A stretch of DNA of 64,000 bases. It comes from Mycocentrospora acerina (lineage: Eukaryota > Ascomycota > Dothideomycetes > Pleosporales). Where the stretch lies: contig JAKUHH010000284.1 in assembly GCA_022701365.1 (NCBI GenBank), positions 62,001 to 126,000 on the forward strand, written 5' to 3'. Positions 20,776-33,313 of this stretch are shown here, one piece after another. The notes under the pieces were generated by a model that had not been told where the DNA came from, ran no database searches, and saw only the letters and a list, made by a program, of their open reading frames with translations. The stretch's first letter is position 1. Every line of letters begins with the position of its first letter. The translations under genes were made by a program, and so were the position numbers.

Positions 20776-23400
20776 ATGTCGCCTCCACTTCGGCAGGCGT
20801 TTGGGCTCGATGCCGCGCGACATGAGAACTTGATGGGTCAGGGGCCACCCTTCAAAGGACCTCAAATCGATCAGAAACGAAAGACGCCAAGGGCATGCGT
20901 AGGCTGTCGGGCACGTAAAGTGCGGTGTGATGGAGAAGACCCACCATGCCGCAACTGTCTAAGCAGCGCACGAGCTTGTGTGTACCTTGAGAGTCGCAGA
21001 AATCGTCTCAAGACGTCAGCCATCTCTCCGGCATTGAGTAAACTACAAATATACTAACTGTCGGCAGCGCTACGGAGCAGAATCTTGATATGATTCGCGT
21101 TCTGGAGGGGCTCGCGGAATTTTTGCCAGAGGCGAAGCGGGAGCAGATTCAGGAATTGCTAGGACGAGTACGACAAAACTGCACGACTCTGTTTGGCCCT
21201 TTCGCGCAGCTCGGGCTGACACGATGCAGGTCACAGATGATGTTGCCGAAGCCGCTGTTTCTTTGGGGTTTTCAGCGTCCACCGATACTAATGAGGCCCC
21301 TGGGGAGGCCGGAGGGTCTGCCAAAGTTGGTTGCATTGATGAAGCCGGTATGCCAGATGAAAGCTTGCTTCAGGACGAAACCGCTCGGGCGGCTGAATTT
21401 GTTGACAAGAGCTCCGAGGCACGTTGGTTGTATAACCTGAACCGGGATGTGGAAAGCCCTGAAAGAAGATCGAACGGGTTTGGGGGAACGTACGACCCTC
21501 AAGACGACAATGAAGCCGCGGCTAAGCGTCGTATGGAAACCCTCAAACAACACAGGCAGCACGAGTCCCAAGTTCCGACCAGTACTTCTACATTCTATCT
21601 GGACGACGAAACAATCGAGGTGGATTACACGGTCGATGCGTTCCATCTTCCGCCTGTAGAGATTGCTCAGCGACTCCTCAGCCGCTACATGGACACTGTT
21701 CAAGACGCATTCCCAATACTTTCGAAGCAATCCTTCACAAACCAAGTTCGGCAGTTTTACGCGTCTCGCATGCGGAGGACTCTCCACCCTGTATCGGACA
21801 GTTGGCTGGCCATGCTGAACCTCGTGTTTGCCATTGGGGCAAAGTATTCACACCTGACGGAAATGGACTGGCAAGCGGACAGCCGGGACCATGTAGTCTA
21901 TCAGTCTCGGGCGCACGTCCTGGGTCTGAGCGGTCCTTCCTTAGTTTCACAACCAGAACTCACGCAAATACAGACAACGGCTCTTCTTGCCTTTTACTTC
22001 TTGTCCGTCGGGCGCGTCAACAGGTAGATCTTGGTCCTGCCTGCTCACTGTTCCTGGCTAACGCTAACTCATGTAGAGCTTGGGTTGTCCTAGGCATATC
22101 CCTTCGATTCTCGCACGCGCTCGGACTGCACCTTTACAACGAAGATCCGGCTGTGGGGGTAACCAAGAGGGAAACAATGGTACATTTATGGTGGGCTTTG
22201 TACTCTCTAGAAGGAAAATTGAGTACGATTGTCGGTCGGCCATGTTTCATCATCGATGACTACTGTACAACGCCCTTGCCACTACCATTGTCGATAGAGC
22301 AACTATCAGACAGCACCCTGATGTCTCAATTTGGTGAGTACCCCAAAGGACCTACTATTCACCAAAACGCATGTGGAGTTGGCTCCACGAGTTCTGATCC
22401 TGCAAATGCCGGCTCGTTCTTGAAGAGTCTTGTAAGAATTACCATGATTGGGCAAAAGGCAATGGTTGAACTATATTCTACCAGAGTATTCACACAATCC
22501 TGGAGACAGACTCAGGAAGCAATAGCCAGCTTGTGTGGCGATCTCGACTCATGGTCAGCATCCCTCCCCTTGGGTCTAAACTTCATTCGAAGAAACATTG
22601 ACGGCAGCTTCCAACGCGAGCGATTGATTCTTGAGATGTATTTCATCAGGGTTAAAATTCTAGTTACTCGACCTTGCCTGTGTAGAACCGACAGTCGTAT
22701 TGGGAACCAACCGAGAGGTTCCGGCGACTTCAACAGACACATGGCTCAGACCTGTGTCCATGCTGCAAGGGCGCTGGCTGATCTTTTGCCAACACAAATT
22801 GATTCGAACCACATGTACCAGGCGGGTCCTTGGTGGTGCTTGGTCCATAATATCATGCAAGCTCTAACCATACTGCTAATAGAGATATCTTACGGTACAA
22901 TTCAGATTCCCGAGAGTGGAATGGATATCCTCCCATTCGCCAGGAAGCTTTTCCAGTGGCTGGGGGCCCTGAAGAAGAACAACGAAGTTGCAGAGCGTGC
23001 TTACGCTATGGCTGCCACGGTACTGCGACAACTGGTGCCTCGGGTCAGTGTGGATTTGAGTGACTTGTTGCGAGAGGGTGTTGCCAGTGGTGCGGCTCCT
23101 AATGAATTCCATTTCCAGGATCAGTTCCTACCTGGAGGATATAATCAAGTATTTGCGAATGTAGCGGGGGAGTACAACCAACAACATGGGAAGCAAGTGC
23201 AACATGCGAGTGCATTTCTCAACGTGCAGATGGACCAAACATCAATGTTCTCGTTCCAGCCAGAGCTTCACCAAGAGCATCTGCCATTCCAGACGTCTGT
23301 AAGCTCTGCAGAAACTGTTTCTCCTCGCACCTTGCGAGCTGGCTATTCAGTCAACGACCTGTTCGTTTCCGTGTATGACCAGCAAAACTCGGCTACCTAG
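20776..23400 (+). CDS. Zn2Cys6 transcription factor with fungal_trans domain
   Basis: Four exons, 20776-21014, 21068-21167, 21230-22023 and 22077-23400, give 818 aa in one frame. The Zn2Cys6 cluster (about residues 41-69) has the spacing CX2CX6CX6CX2CX6C (ACVGCRARKVRCDGEDPPC...) and is followed by basic residues and a short helical segment. The fungal_trans regulatory domain is marked by AWVVLGISLRFSHALGLHLY and LWWALYSLEGKLSTIVGRPC near residue 400. It is a nuclear DNA-binding regulator with unknown targets. The first intron uses a weak donor, GTCAGC; the third joins VNR to AWVV exactly. It lies beside qutR in the same direction, so it may regulate linked genes, but it is not a known member of the qut set. 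Confidence 0.85.
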
Positions 23401-24024
23401 AGAGGCGAGGTCAAAGTAAGTGCAAACCTGGCTCACGAAGCAACTCTCGAGTTCAAGAGTTGGAATTGATAGCAAATATCAGACCTACTATATCTTAATT
23501 AACCGGGGGGTTTTATTTTCATGGTACAGCTTGACGCGCAGTCGTTTTTTTGTCTGGGACAGTTCAACGTCAATGTCGTTGTCGTCGTCGTCGTCGTCGT
23601 CGTATGACGCAGTTGCGTGTACAACCAACACCTGGGTTGTAGATTTTCTCGTCTAGCCTTAGATTGCCCGCGCCGTCTCATTTGTGTTCTTGTGGTAGGT
23701 TGACATGATTGGCATGTAGCTGGAAGAATTTGAGAGTCTAGCGTAGATGATCAACTGCAACAATTGCAGATATAATATCATATAATGACATGTTGACACA
23801 GTTCACTTGACCAGAAAAACAAGCAAAATGCTATACTGAGCAAGCCAACGCAGGCGTCGATTCATGCGTGTTTAGTGGCAGAGCGAGGTGTCAGGCCACG
23901 GATCAAGGATGACGTTGCTGACCAGAAGGGAAAGTGGAGGCGAGTCGTTGTCCTCCGCGCCGCCGCCGCATCTCGAGCTTTTGCGGGCACACAATGAGCC
24001 CTCTCAGCGCGTCGCCAACCCACA
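23401..24024. other. Intergenic region with (TCG)n repeat
   Basis: Contains a short (GTC)n triplet tract at about 23575-23604. Otherwise it holds the 3' end of the regulator and the promoter of the metaxin-like gene, with no further feature recognised. Confidence 0.5.
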
Positions 24025-25036
24025 ATGATGTCTCACGACAACAACGATGGTGCATTGCCACCTCGTCAGCAACAACGACAGCCTTCTGGCAGCATCTTCA
24101 CCGTCCCTGCGCCAGTAAAGCAGCTATTTGATCAATTCCCGCTGTTGACGTACCCTGCCAATGAGCTTCCACAACGCGCGCCACGGAATCGCAATGTGCA
24201 CGTTTTACATGTTTTCACTGGAGATGAACAGGCGCTGAGGGGCGCACCGTCATACAACCCTGCGTGCTTGAAGTGGCAGGTACGAGTTGGCGCGACGGAC
24301 TGCCAGAGCCATGCTGATGGCGTTGCAGGCCTATCTCAAATTCTCCAAGATCGACTTCCGAGTCGCCTCAGCAAATAATCATGCGTCGCCCAGTGGTGCG
24401 CTTCCTTTCCTTCTCCCTGCCTCGTCAGACCCCGCCAAGCCTGCGCTGCCAGTGCCGTCTGGGAAGTTGCAGCGATGGGCCATGAACAACAGCGCTCGAT
24501 CCATAGAGGAGCCCTCCGACTTACGCTATGAGGCCTATCTTTCACTCCTGGACCACCGGATACGGCGAGCTTGGGTGCGTCTGGAACCACTTCGACTCTG
24601 AGGCGTGGCTAATTGCAAGCAGCTCTACAGCATTTACCTCTCCCACAACTCGACCTCAATCGCCGAGCCCCTCTACATCCTGCCCACCTCGAGCAACCCC
24701 TTTGTCCGGCTCACCATTGCGCGAGACCTGCGTCTCGCTGCCGAGAAGGAGCTACTCAAGTTCTCCACCGTCATCAATGCAGAGACACTGCACAACCAGG
24801 CAGAGGAGGCATTTGCAGCGCTGGAGAAGCTGCTGGACGGCGACAAATGGTTCTTTGGGGCATCGAGTCCAGGATTGTTCGATGCCAGCGTTTTTGCGTA
24901 CACGCACTTGCTGCTGGACGCAAAATTAGGCAACGGCTGGGTGGATACGCGTCTACGCGACATGTTGACGTTGCGCAAGCGGCTAGTTGCACATCAGAGC
25001 CGGATTCTTTCGAGATATTTTGCGGGTGAATCGTAG
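24025..25036 (+). CDS. Metaxin / SAM37-like mitochondrial outer-membrane protein
   Basis: Three exons, 24025-24279, 24329-24574 and 24620-25036, with introns of 49 and 45 bp, give 305 aa. The architecture is that of metaxin/Tom37 proteins: an N-terminal thioredoxin-like domain (FPLLTYPANELPQR to VHVLHVF, and CLKWQAYLKF across intron 1) and a C-terminal GST-like helical domain with LGNGWVDTRLRDML and DASVFAYTHLLL. Family members belong to the SAM complex, which inserts beta-barrel proteins into the mitochondrial outer membrane. The ATG pair 24025/24028 leaves the exact first residue uncertain. I see no obvious C-terminal membrane anchor. Confidence 0.78.
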
Positions 25037-25543
25037 CTTGCAGCAGCTCGAGGCCATGACTGTAAAATTCGCCGTGTCATGGCGTTGCATTGAGATCAAG
25101 CAACGAAGAGACACGGTATCTGCATGACTTGAACCATGCCTGTGGAATTGATGTTTTGCTTGAGCGTGGAGACGTTCTTTCCCTTCCACCTGATTGTGGC
25201 GGGCGCCGTTGGCACTTGGCGCGAACCGGTCTACCAATGCTACATCTGTGAGTCACGCCAGGGTGGTCTAGGACGCTGCACTACATATTGCCTAATTGGG
25301 AAGAGTGGGGCAGGTGCAGGGCGTGTATGGACGAATATTTATTCTACACCCGCTTCCAGTTTGACTTTACTTTCTTGTTAAGGTCGTTCAAGTTCTTGCC
25401 GCCATTCTTCTACCGCGGAAGCAGTTTAGACTTGCTCAAGCGCTCTCTCCGTCAACAACCACCTCATATACATATCCATCCCAGCATAGACCTTGTCTTC
25501 AGTGTGCACCACTACTTCCCAAGACAACAATCGAATTTCCGAG
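25037..25543. other. Intergenic region
   Basis: Metaxin-like 3' end and methyltransferase promoter/leader. Open frames that start upstream in the methyltransferase frame begin at TTG rather than ATG and are not used. Confidence 0.5.
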
Positions 25544-26470
25544 ATGACACAGCCAACTTCTGTCAATATGACCTTCGACACGTCTCTAGTCGACCTCAAC
25601 CCTTCCTTCTCAACCACTGAATCGGACCGTTCGGACTTTGGCCACTCGGATCCTACAATAGAGACATCCGCAATCCAAGAGACATTAGAACAGACAAATT
25701 CCCTGCCTCTCAAGCCAGTCCAGCATATTCCTACACAAGATGCATACGACCAATGGGCCTCGGTCTACGACACCGATGGTAACATGCTCCAGTCAATCGA
25801 CGACTCCGAACTCCTCAATCTCCTGCCATCTTTTCTAGCTTCCATTCTCGACACATTCCCTGGACAAGACCTCTTTCTCCTCGATCTAGGTTGCGGAACA
25901 GGCCGCAACACCACTCACCTCCTGTCCTACAACTACCCCGCAGCCCAGAACATCACTATAACTGGCCTCGATTTCTCCGCCGCAATGCTCGCCATCGCGC
26001 GCCAGAAACTCCAGCCCTTGGTCTCCGATAATAAGAACACAACCCTCTGCCTCTACCACTGCGATCCCTTCGCCGTCTCTCCTCCCGTTTCTCCAATTAA
26101 CGCCCTAATCTCCACCCTCGTCCTTGAACACATTCCCCTCTCCAAGTTTTTCCACACGATTTCATCGCTTCTCACTCCCAATGGTCTTGCGCTCATAACA
26201 AACATGCACGCTGATATGGGCGCCGTATCGCAAGCGGGATTTGTGAACGAGAAGGGTGTCAAGGTCAGGGGGACCAGTTTTGCGCATACATTGCAGGCAA
26301 CGGTTAATGAGGCGGAGAAGTACGGGTTCGAGGTTATCAGCGTGCGAGAGAGGGCAGTAGATAAGGGGGATATGGAGAACGGAGTTGTCGGGGGGAGAGG
26401 TGAGAAATGGATTGGTGTGAAGGTGTGGTTTGGGATTGTGCTCAGGAGGAGGAAGGGAGTGAGTGAATGA
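25544..26470 (+). CDS. Class I SAM-dependent methyltransferase
   Basis: Single exon, 308 aa, from the first in-frame ATG at 25544. Motif I, LLDLGCGTGRNTTHLL (about residue 112), binds S-adenosylmethionine. It is followed by TGLDFSAAMLAIARQKL (motif II acidic residue region), ISTLVLEHIP (post-II) and LTPNGLALITNMH (motif III). About 60 residues precede the domain and are Ser/Thr-rich without a targeting signal. The preceding block DAYDQWASVYD is typical of small-molecule methyltransferases. Substrate cannot be told from sequence. It sits between the metaxin-like gene and a repeat-rich spacer, with no sign of a biosynthetic cluster. Confidence 0.85.
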   Translation: MTQPTSVNMTFDTSLVDLNPSFSTTESDRSDFGHSDPTIETSAIQETLEQTNSLPLKPVQHIPTQDAYDQWASVYDTDGNMLQSIDDSELLNLLPSFLASILDTFPGQDLFLLDLGCGTGRNTTHLLSYNYPAAQNITITGLDFSAAMLAIARQKLQPLVSDNKNTTLCLYHCDPFAVSPPVSPINALISTLVLEHIPLSKFFHTISSLLTPNGLALITNMHADMGAVSQAGFVNEKGVKVRGTSFAHTLQATVNEAEKYGFEVISVRERAVDKGDMENGVVGGRGEKWIGVKVWFGIVLRRRKGVSE

Positions 26471-27052
26471 GTAGATGTATTGTGGGAAATGTGGGAAACA
26501 GAGCAATTTTGTATATGTCTTTATATTTATCATGAGTAATTGCAATGAGAGATTGTAATTCATCACGTCTTCAAGTGTAGTACGCAATGTAATCATATTG
26601 ATGATTCATTCCAACAAATTCCTAGAATTCCACCACCTTTTACATTTCTTTCCTCCCTGCCCACACCCTTTACACCTCTCACACTTGAACAACACTATAC
26701 CTGCTTGGCGACGGCGGAGGCGGACTAGGAGGCTTCACACACATTAGCCACTTCCATCCATCCACCAGCGACAACAACAACAATAACGGCGGCGGCGGCG
26801 GTGTCACACAAGGACGAAGAAAAGGAGACTAGTGACAATCCACCATCATCATCATCTTCCGCCATCTCACCCCATCACTTCCTATCCGCGGAGGAGAAGT
26901 AAAAAAAGAGAGGGAGGCAGAACCATACGGGTGAATCTCCACCTTGCAACTCCCTTTCCCTTTACCTCTCCGCGGTGCGACGTAGAAGCGAGAGGAGGGA
27001 GGCTGACAAAGTTATGATGAGTGCTGAAAAGTGTGGAGTGTTCTTTTTTTTA

Positions 27053-27083
<31 letters not shown>

Positions 27084-28349
27084 NNNNNNNNNNNNNNNNN
27101 NNNNNNNNNNNNNNNNNNNNNNNNNNNNNNNNNNNNNNNNNNNNNNNNNNNNNNNNNNNNNNNNNNNNNNNNNNNNNNNNNNNNNNNNNNNNNNNNNNNN
27201 NNNNNNNNNNNNNNNNNNNNNNNNNNNNNNNNNNNNNNNNNNNNNNNNNNNCCCCCCCCCCCCCCGTTCTATTGTAATGTGTCTGGAGAGATTGCGGAGG
27301 GGGATACCTACAAGAGGGTAGTGGGTAGGCGTTGTAGAAACGAGTATGTTGTATTTTTTGGGAGGGATGGGAGGGATACGACGTTGTTGATTGATTAGGC
27401 AGTTGGCTGGATGTTCTTATTGATTTGTGGCTTTAAGTATTGTTTTGAAAGACGGGCAGTGTAGTCTAAATGTTGCGATTGGCAATGGGGAAAGAGTGCA
27501 ACGAGAGAGCGAGTTAAAATATGCTGCTCTTGCTTCACTGTCAAGTGTAGCTTGTGAATGTCAAGGTAGTGCATGTTGGTGGAATGGGATGAGCGTGTTG
27601 ATTGCAGCGGGGAGGGAATTTCAAATGTGGTGCGGATACTTTTGCGTGTTTCGAAACAATGGGCATCTGTGCAGTGAGAACGCGACAATGGAAACAGACA
27701 TTCATGTGGCTGTTCGCTTGTGGTTGCTCGAGTGATTGATTTGGCGATTTGTGACACCTCAGTTGATCGACAATTGATGCATGTAGCTTTTTTTTTGCGT
27801 TTTGTCATTGACCGCGGAGCTTGCATCGGTGAAGCCCCCGTAAATCGAGATCAAAAACATATTAATGTTATCAAAAAAGGCTAAAGTGACGATAGGTGCA
27901 CGGATATGAAGTAGCAATAGTGGTTATTATTGATAGTCGTACAACATGGTACAGTAGATATTAAAAACATTGTATAGATCTTGGGACATCAAGTCGGTAC
28001 TCGTCGATACAATAAACCCACGCCTTCCCTAAAAAAAAAGAATGAAGGTATACCAAATAAGAAACTAAGGGGTATATTCGGGTATCCAAATGCTTTGATA
28101 GCGAGGAGCCAGGTGCGCAAACTTGGGGAGGACTGAATATTACAAAATTTGGTGAAGGTAGGGTATAGCAGAAAAATAGCAACCATACGTGTAGTGCAGC
28201 TCTAATTTAGTAGACCCACGAGTTTATGAAATAATCCAAAAGCCATGGAGATGCTGGGCATTCAAGTCGCTAAATGACTTGACAAAAGGAAAAATAAGCA
28301 AACAACTGAAACGCAACAATGTCTATTGCAAGGTGCACGAAGAAGTAAC
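26471..28349. other. Repeat-rich intergenic region with assembly gap
   Basis: Convergent 3' regions of the methyltransferase and LIM genes. There are CCT/CAA/CAT microsatellite-like runs at 26700-26860, the poly-C-flanked gap at 27084-27251, and AT-rich sequence from about 27850. No coding sequence is recognised on either strand. Confidence 0.55.
27055..27265. repeat. Poly-C tract with embedded assembly gap
   Basis: Twenty-nine Cs (27055-27083) run into 168 Ns (27084-27251) and then 14 more Cs (27252-27265). The homopolymer probably broke sequencing or assembly, so the true tract length and any sequence inside it are unknown. Frames translated through it are artefacts. Confidence 0.9.
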
Positions 28350-30625
28350 TCAAGCCATCATCATAAGTCTTGTTCGGCGCTTCTGGACGTTGCGGGGTCG
28401 GTAACCTCCAGGTCCCAGGTAGTTTTGGGGTGGCGCTGCCGCACTTTGGGCGTGTCGACCGCAGAATTTTCGACCTCCGACCTCAAAGTAATCATCGCGT
28501 AGAACGATTCGGCATGTTGCGCATGTGAAGCATCTCGGGTGGAACTTTTGTCGCGAGTCTGTTTCGAGGTATTGGCCTTCGATGCCGCGGTTGCACGCCC
28601 TGCACAAGGACCCATTGAGCTCGTGATAATGATGTTCGCAGTAAGGCGTGTTGCTGTAGACGTAGAACTCTGCAGTAGGAAAGGGATCACCGCAGGCCCT
28701 GCACGCAAAGCACTGCTTGTGATAGCGTCCGGTCAAACGCCCCGATGAGTCTTTTACAGACTTTCCTATGATAGGCTTGGAACATCCTCGACAATTGCCT
28801 TTGCTTGGAGCCGCTGCACGACGAGGATCTGGATCAGATATGCGTTTTGGCAGGCCTCGCCCAAGGTTCAAGGCAGGATCTTGCGACGGAGACGGTGCGC
28901 GAGGCTGCCTGTTGAATTGACCTCCTGTCATAATGGCCGGGTCCATGGGAGATTCCGGATATTCTAAATAGTTGGGTCGTGGTGATTGCGGAAAGCCTGG
29001 CGACAAAGATCGGGGCACTGGCCCTGGTGCAATGGGTCTCGTAAAGTTTCTAGCTTCTCTGCGGTCCTGCATTTGCGGAGGCGCCGGACGAGGTTCCGGA
29101 CGAGGTTCTGGACGAGGTTCTAGACGAGGCACAGAATCGACAGTCCTGTTGAATTTCTCTTCCGCCATATTATCCGAACGGGCGATTTTGGAAGCTTCCC
29201 GCGAGTGCCCCCCTTCCGATCCTGGCGCGCTTGATCGAGAGCTTGCTCCACTTCGGAAACCAGAGCTGGTATATGAATCGTCGGAAAGGCCGGAATCAGA
29301 GGGAGTGTGGAGAGTGTTCAGTGGTACATCGCTCCTAGCAGTGGGCGGCTGGAGTGCTGGGAGGCTTGCAGGGGTTTGTCGGACCGCGGAATCTGAGCGA
29401 CTACGACCAAGTGCAATAGGAGGAAGAATAGGGTTGGACCGGGGCATGAAATCAGCCATATTCTCTGGAGGAAGATCCTTATCTGATGGTCGTCTGGGTC
29501 GTGGCGGGGGCTGCCGCCGCCCCAAACTTTCGTGTCGTATCGGATATACATTGGTCTTGTTCTCTTGACTGAGTCGCGTAGGTTTTGTGATGCTGTCTTG
29601 CTGTAAACGTTCGAGGAATGCATCGATACCTTCGGTTTGTTCATCTGTGGATGTCGACGACAATGGAGCCGGCACAGCGTTGGATCGGCCAAGGCTGCGA
29701 TTAGAGTAGGCAGATTCTCGCGACGCGTTCGAGGCCTGAGATGCCCGCTGCTTCTGCATGCTCCCGCCATACTGCACGCTGCCCTGCGTTCCTGTCCTCT
29801 TGTGTCCAGGTGCTGCTTCACCAAATGTGGGCGATCTCGAAGTGGCGGTTCCAGGTCTGCGATCGTTGCTTCCATCAAACGGCCCGGGCGCAATGCTGTT
29901 CATCCGTCTTGATACATTTTCCCCGCCATTTGTACGAGGACTAAGCGGCGCAAACAAGGGACTAGGCTCAGCGTAGCGCTGATTGTACATGGGATCTAAT
30001 CTGTCTCCCGCTGAGGAAGGTGCGCTTCGACCGGTAGGGAAGACAGAAAAGGAGCTATCTAAATTTGAATTAAGGTTGGGAGAGAGGGATGCCGCAGACT
30101 GTGGTATCGGGCTTGTCACGCTCCGGTTTATGTATGGTGATCTCAGTGGTGCCGGCGAGAGGCTCGTTGGGTCGCTGTAGTTGCTGCTCATTGGTGATGG
30201 ACTCGGAAGGCGAAAGGGTTTGTCTACGAGCGTCAGTGTCATCCAATATATTACTGCTATTGTTGCACTCACTGGCTGCATGTGAATCGATTCGAGAAGG
30301 CGGAGGCATACGCCCTGACAGTGATCGTTCCACCGGCCTGTTACTAAAGGACGCGCCCCCGAAAGTTGCAGCGCGGTCGATCTTTGGTGAAAGCGGTGGG
30401 TCAAAGGTCGGAGGTGCTCTTGGTGGTGAGGGCGCTTTAAGCGCTGGAGGTTGTGTGATTGCTGGAGTTGTTGGAGCTATGGGATGTGAGCACAATTACC
30501 TACTACAGAGCATGCATGCTGTACTTACCTGACCGGGCAGCTGGGACGCAGACATGGTCGGCCAGCTCCAAAATGTCGATGTCGACTCCACAGGAGGAGC
30601 ATTTGATGGTTGGTAAGAGACTCAT
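28350..30625 (-). CDS. Paxillin-like LIM domain protein
   Basis: Three exons, 30625-30529, 30476-30273 and 30223-28350, give 724 aa. Exon 1 encodes MSLLPTIKCSSCGVDIDILE followed by LADHVC, a small zinc-binding-like start typical of fungal LIM proteins of this class. The middle 500 residues are Ser/Pro/Arg-rich and probably disordered, with an EPRP tandem repeat near residue 455. Two LIM domains close the protein: about 578-638 (CRGC...CEHH) and 641-693 (CRAC...CGRH), each with the eight Cys/His ligand positions. It resembles Pxl1-type proteins, which link Rho/actin regulation to polarity and cytokinesis. That role is inferred. Starting only at the long third-exon frame would lose the conserved N-terminus. 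Confidence 0.83.
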
Positions 30626-32018
30626 CCTAAGAGCGCCGGTTGTGGCTTCCAGGGCTCACTCAGGCCTTTGAATTCCCAGGCGGCTTGCGCTCAAGCAACG
30701 GAGCAGGGTAGTTTGGTCCAGAGAGTATAGGTGGGCGATGTTCCTCAGCTGGTGTCATGGAGGAGAAAGGCAAGCTCCAGACAGGCTGGTGTCGAGGGCG
30801 GGCACACTCGTAGAGAATGATCCTTGCACGTCGACTAGCTGTTTGGAAGGTCAAAGGCAGCGGATCTCATTCGATCAGGGGGGTGATGCGGGAATGGTGC
30901 CAAAAGAGCCCTGACCTGAGCACCTGGGGACCGCAACGGGACACTAGCTAGCGCTGCTCGGGCGGCCTCTCCGACGCTGTCTGTTTTGAGAGGCTCCTAG
31001 TCCACATACGATACTGAGAATGTCATGGAAGGGAGGCGAGATTACCGAGACAAGCCACTCAGAGTTTCCACCGACTACCAGGGCCGAGTGCAATCAATGA
31101 GGGGGCAAGCCCAGCAGCCATAGGCACGCGAGAATCTTTGTTTTGGCATGCACGTAACCCGCGCGTCCCTGGATTGTGGCGCTTGCAAAAGGCCGAGCGC
31201 GGGTTGTGATTTGGTGGGCTGATGCTTGCGCGTGCATGGGGCGGCGGGTGCTCAGGCCGCCGTCTCTGCCAGTCGTTGCAGCGCGGGAGCTGCCAACATC
31301 GCCCTGAAACAATTGTCCGCTCAACTGTCTCGCGGGTGTCAGACGCGCTGATGACGACATTTTGGCCTCTACGCGTGCAGCGTTTGTGCGAGCAGGTCAG
31401 AGAGGGCTGCAGTGCAAACCAACTCTGCAGAATGCAAAGGATGCAGCCGCGGCATGGGGCGCCAAGCCTACGGAGCCGATTGCAGCTCGCGGCTTTGTTC
31501 GCAAACTGCCCAAGCGTGGGAACCATTGATCCAACCTGTCCGAGCTCTGCATTGGCCGTAACCGTGCTGTCGACGTTGGTGCCGTTGGACGAACATTCTG
31601 GGAACATCACGCGCCCACGGAGAAGACACACACTTGAATATGGGCGTACACCTCCTCGCGTGCCGTCTGGCTGCACCATGGAACAGTCGATGTGGCAGAG
31701 TTGTGGGGTTGATGACATCTGAATCCTGCCTGTGTTCCAAGACAGGCACCGTCTTGGCGAGACGACCAACATGCGTCCCACATTCCTCAGACGTTCCCAT
31801 GTTCCTCCATGTGCACATCAAAGCCGTTCGTACAGGGAAGATTGCGAAAGTCCATCTTTGCCAACCGCAGCGGCTTCGGGCTTCTGCAGATCCCCTCAGC
31901 GCTGCCGTGAAGTTCGTCAGCGGTCCTAGCTGGCCATGGGTGGCTGGTCAATACGAAACTACGAGAACGGATCACGATGTGAATGGGCTTTGAGCTGGCC
32001 GATCACGGTACTGGTGCA

Positions 32019-32240
32019 ACCATGGCAGTATTGTGTGTTGGTCACGGTAGTATTGTGTGTGTTGATCATGGCAGTATCGTCTGTTGTTGATTATGGTAGT
32101 ACTGTCCGTTGTTGATCACGGCTCTATCATCGGTTGTTGATCACGGCATTATCGATTGTTGCTCATGGCAGGTTCATCATGTGTCGTTGATCTCGGCAGT
32201 GTTGTCTGTTGTTGTTGATCCTGGCAAGTATCGAGGACCC
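32019..32240. repeat. Diverged 25-bp minisatellite
   Basis: About eight imperfect copies of a roughly 25-base unit around GTTGATCACGGCAGTATTGT, many starting with GATCAYGGC. Individual copies differ at several positions and one is 28 bases. It lies 1.2-1.4 kb upstream of INO1 and is non-coding. Confidence 0.7.
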
Positions 32241-32988
32241 CATCTGTCCTTGATACTTGTCTACAGTAGGCAGGCAATGATGATTTCGACGCTGCCAACA
32301 CTCATCAGGAAGCGATTGCCGTCACGGCCACAACAGCTACTGCCTGCACTCGAGCCACCGCAGATGCGCGCAGGACCTCGGCCGATTTGCGCTAGTTGTC
32401 GATACTTGTTGACCGCACATTCAGTGTGAAGAGTTGACGTGAGGTGCATTGCAGACGATAAGCGCGATAATATGCCGTTCCCTGACCGTGCACCTCCTTT
32501 CTCGCCTAAGCGTGCCTGCATCAGGGTAAAGTCGGATGCTGCAGGTGCGACTGGCGAGCTTCCATCCATGCTCGTGCCGGCCCAGACAGCTGGCCTCGCA
32601 ACAACCACCAACTCATGTCGCCTTGCGTCGTCTCGCATGCTCCCAATACTCGACCAACCCAACTATGGTGCAGTCTGCTGCAGGTTGTGATTGACAAGTC
32701 ATGGCCGGGCCGCGGCGGACTGCCAGAGCAAATGCTTGCCCTGCCCTCATTGGCCTGCTTGGATGGCAGCGGCCTACGCCTGCATATTTGACTCGAAAAG
32801 TGGAGTAGTCGGGGAGAGGAGAAGAGGCGGTGGGAGTCTTGTGCGACTTTGTGGGATAGCACCTGGACCAAGTAGCTAGCGTTTGTCTGCCAGATGGTCT
32901 CCTCGACGGTCTCCTCCATGGTGGGGGTCTCTATAGGCGGGATAATTGGGCGGAAGCCGGCCGCAAACGCGTGCCATTGGCCCGCTCT

Positions 32989-32994
32989 CACGTG
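32989..32994. promoter_or_regulatory. E-box CACGTG upstream of INO1
   Basis: CACGTG followed by TGAATT lies about 90 bp before the TATA element. The yeast INO1 inositol-responsive element (core CATGTGAAAT) is also bound by bHLH factors, and this site is a loose match. Whether filamentous ascomycetes use it is unknown to me. Confidence 0.25.
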
Positions 32995-33079
32995 TGAATT
33001 GTGTTGCTGTACACGTTGGCCGGCAGCATGCGGGAAGGGCACGCTGCAAACGCTAATAGAGAGAGCTTGAGCCGAGGGG

Positions 33080-33086
33080 TATATAT
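33080..33086 (+). promoter_or_regulatory. TATA box of INO1
   Basis: TATATAT sits about 350 bp before the ATG and is followed by a CT-rich stretch typical of fungal transcription start regions. Together with the probable leader intron it gives a leader of normal length. Confidence 0.5.
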
Positions 33087-33252
33087 CGCTCTCTTCCTCT
33101 TGCCCCTCCTAGACTTCACCCCATCGTCAACAGTCTCAGTGAAAGCCTTCTGCCCAAGCACACTTACGACGCCTCCACCTCCCATCTACCACACCCCATT
33201 TTCCCCCGGGCCATTGCCCAGTAGTCAAGACGTTTTCCAATCTCCTCAGCTC

Positions 33253-33313
33253 GTACGTACCTTCCACCTGCGAGACACTTGCCTGTACACTTCAGTTCAC
33301 TAATGACTTCCAG
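33253..33313 (+). other. Probable 5'-UTR intron of INO1
   Basis: GTACGT donor after CTC, a CTAAT branch-like element and a TTCCAG acceptor define a 61-bp intron entirely within the leader. Its size and signals match the coding introns nearby. Confidence 0.5.

Noticed and set aside
26975..27321. Open frames running through the poly-C/N gap
   Set aside because: Produced by poly-Pro translation and unknown bases.
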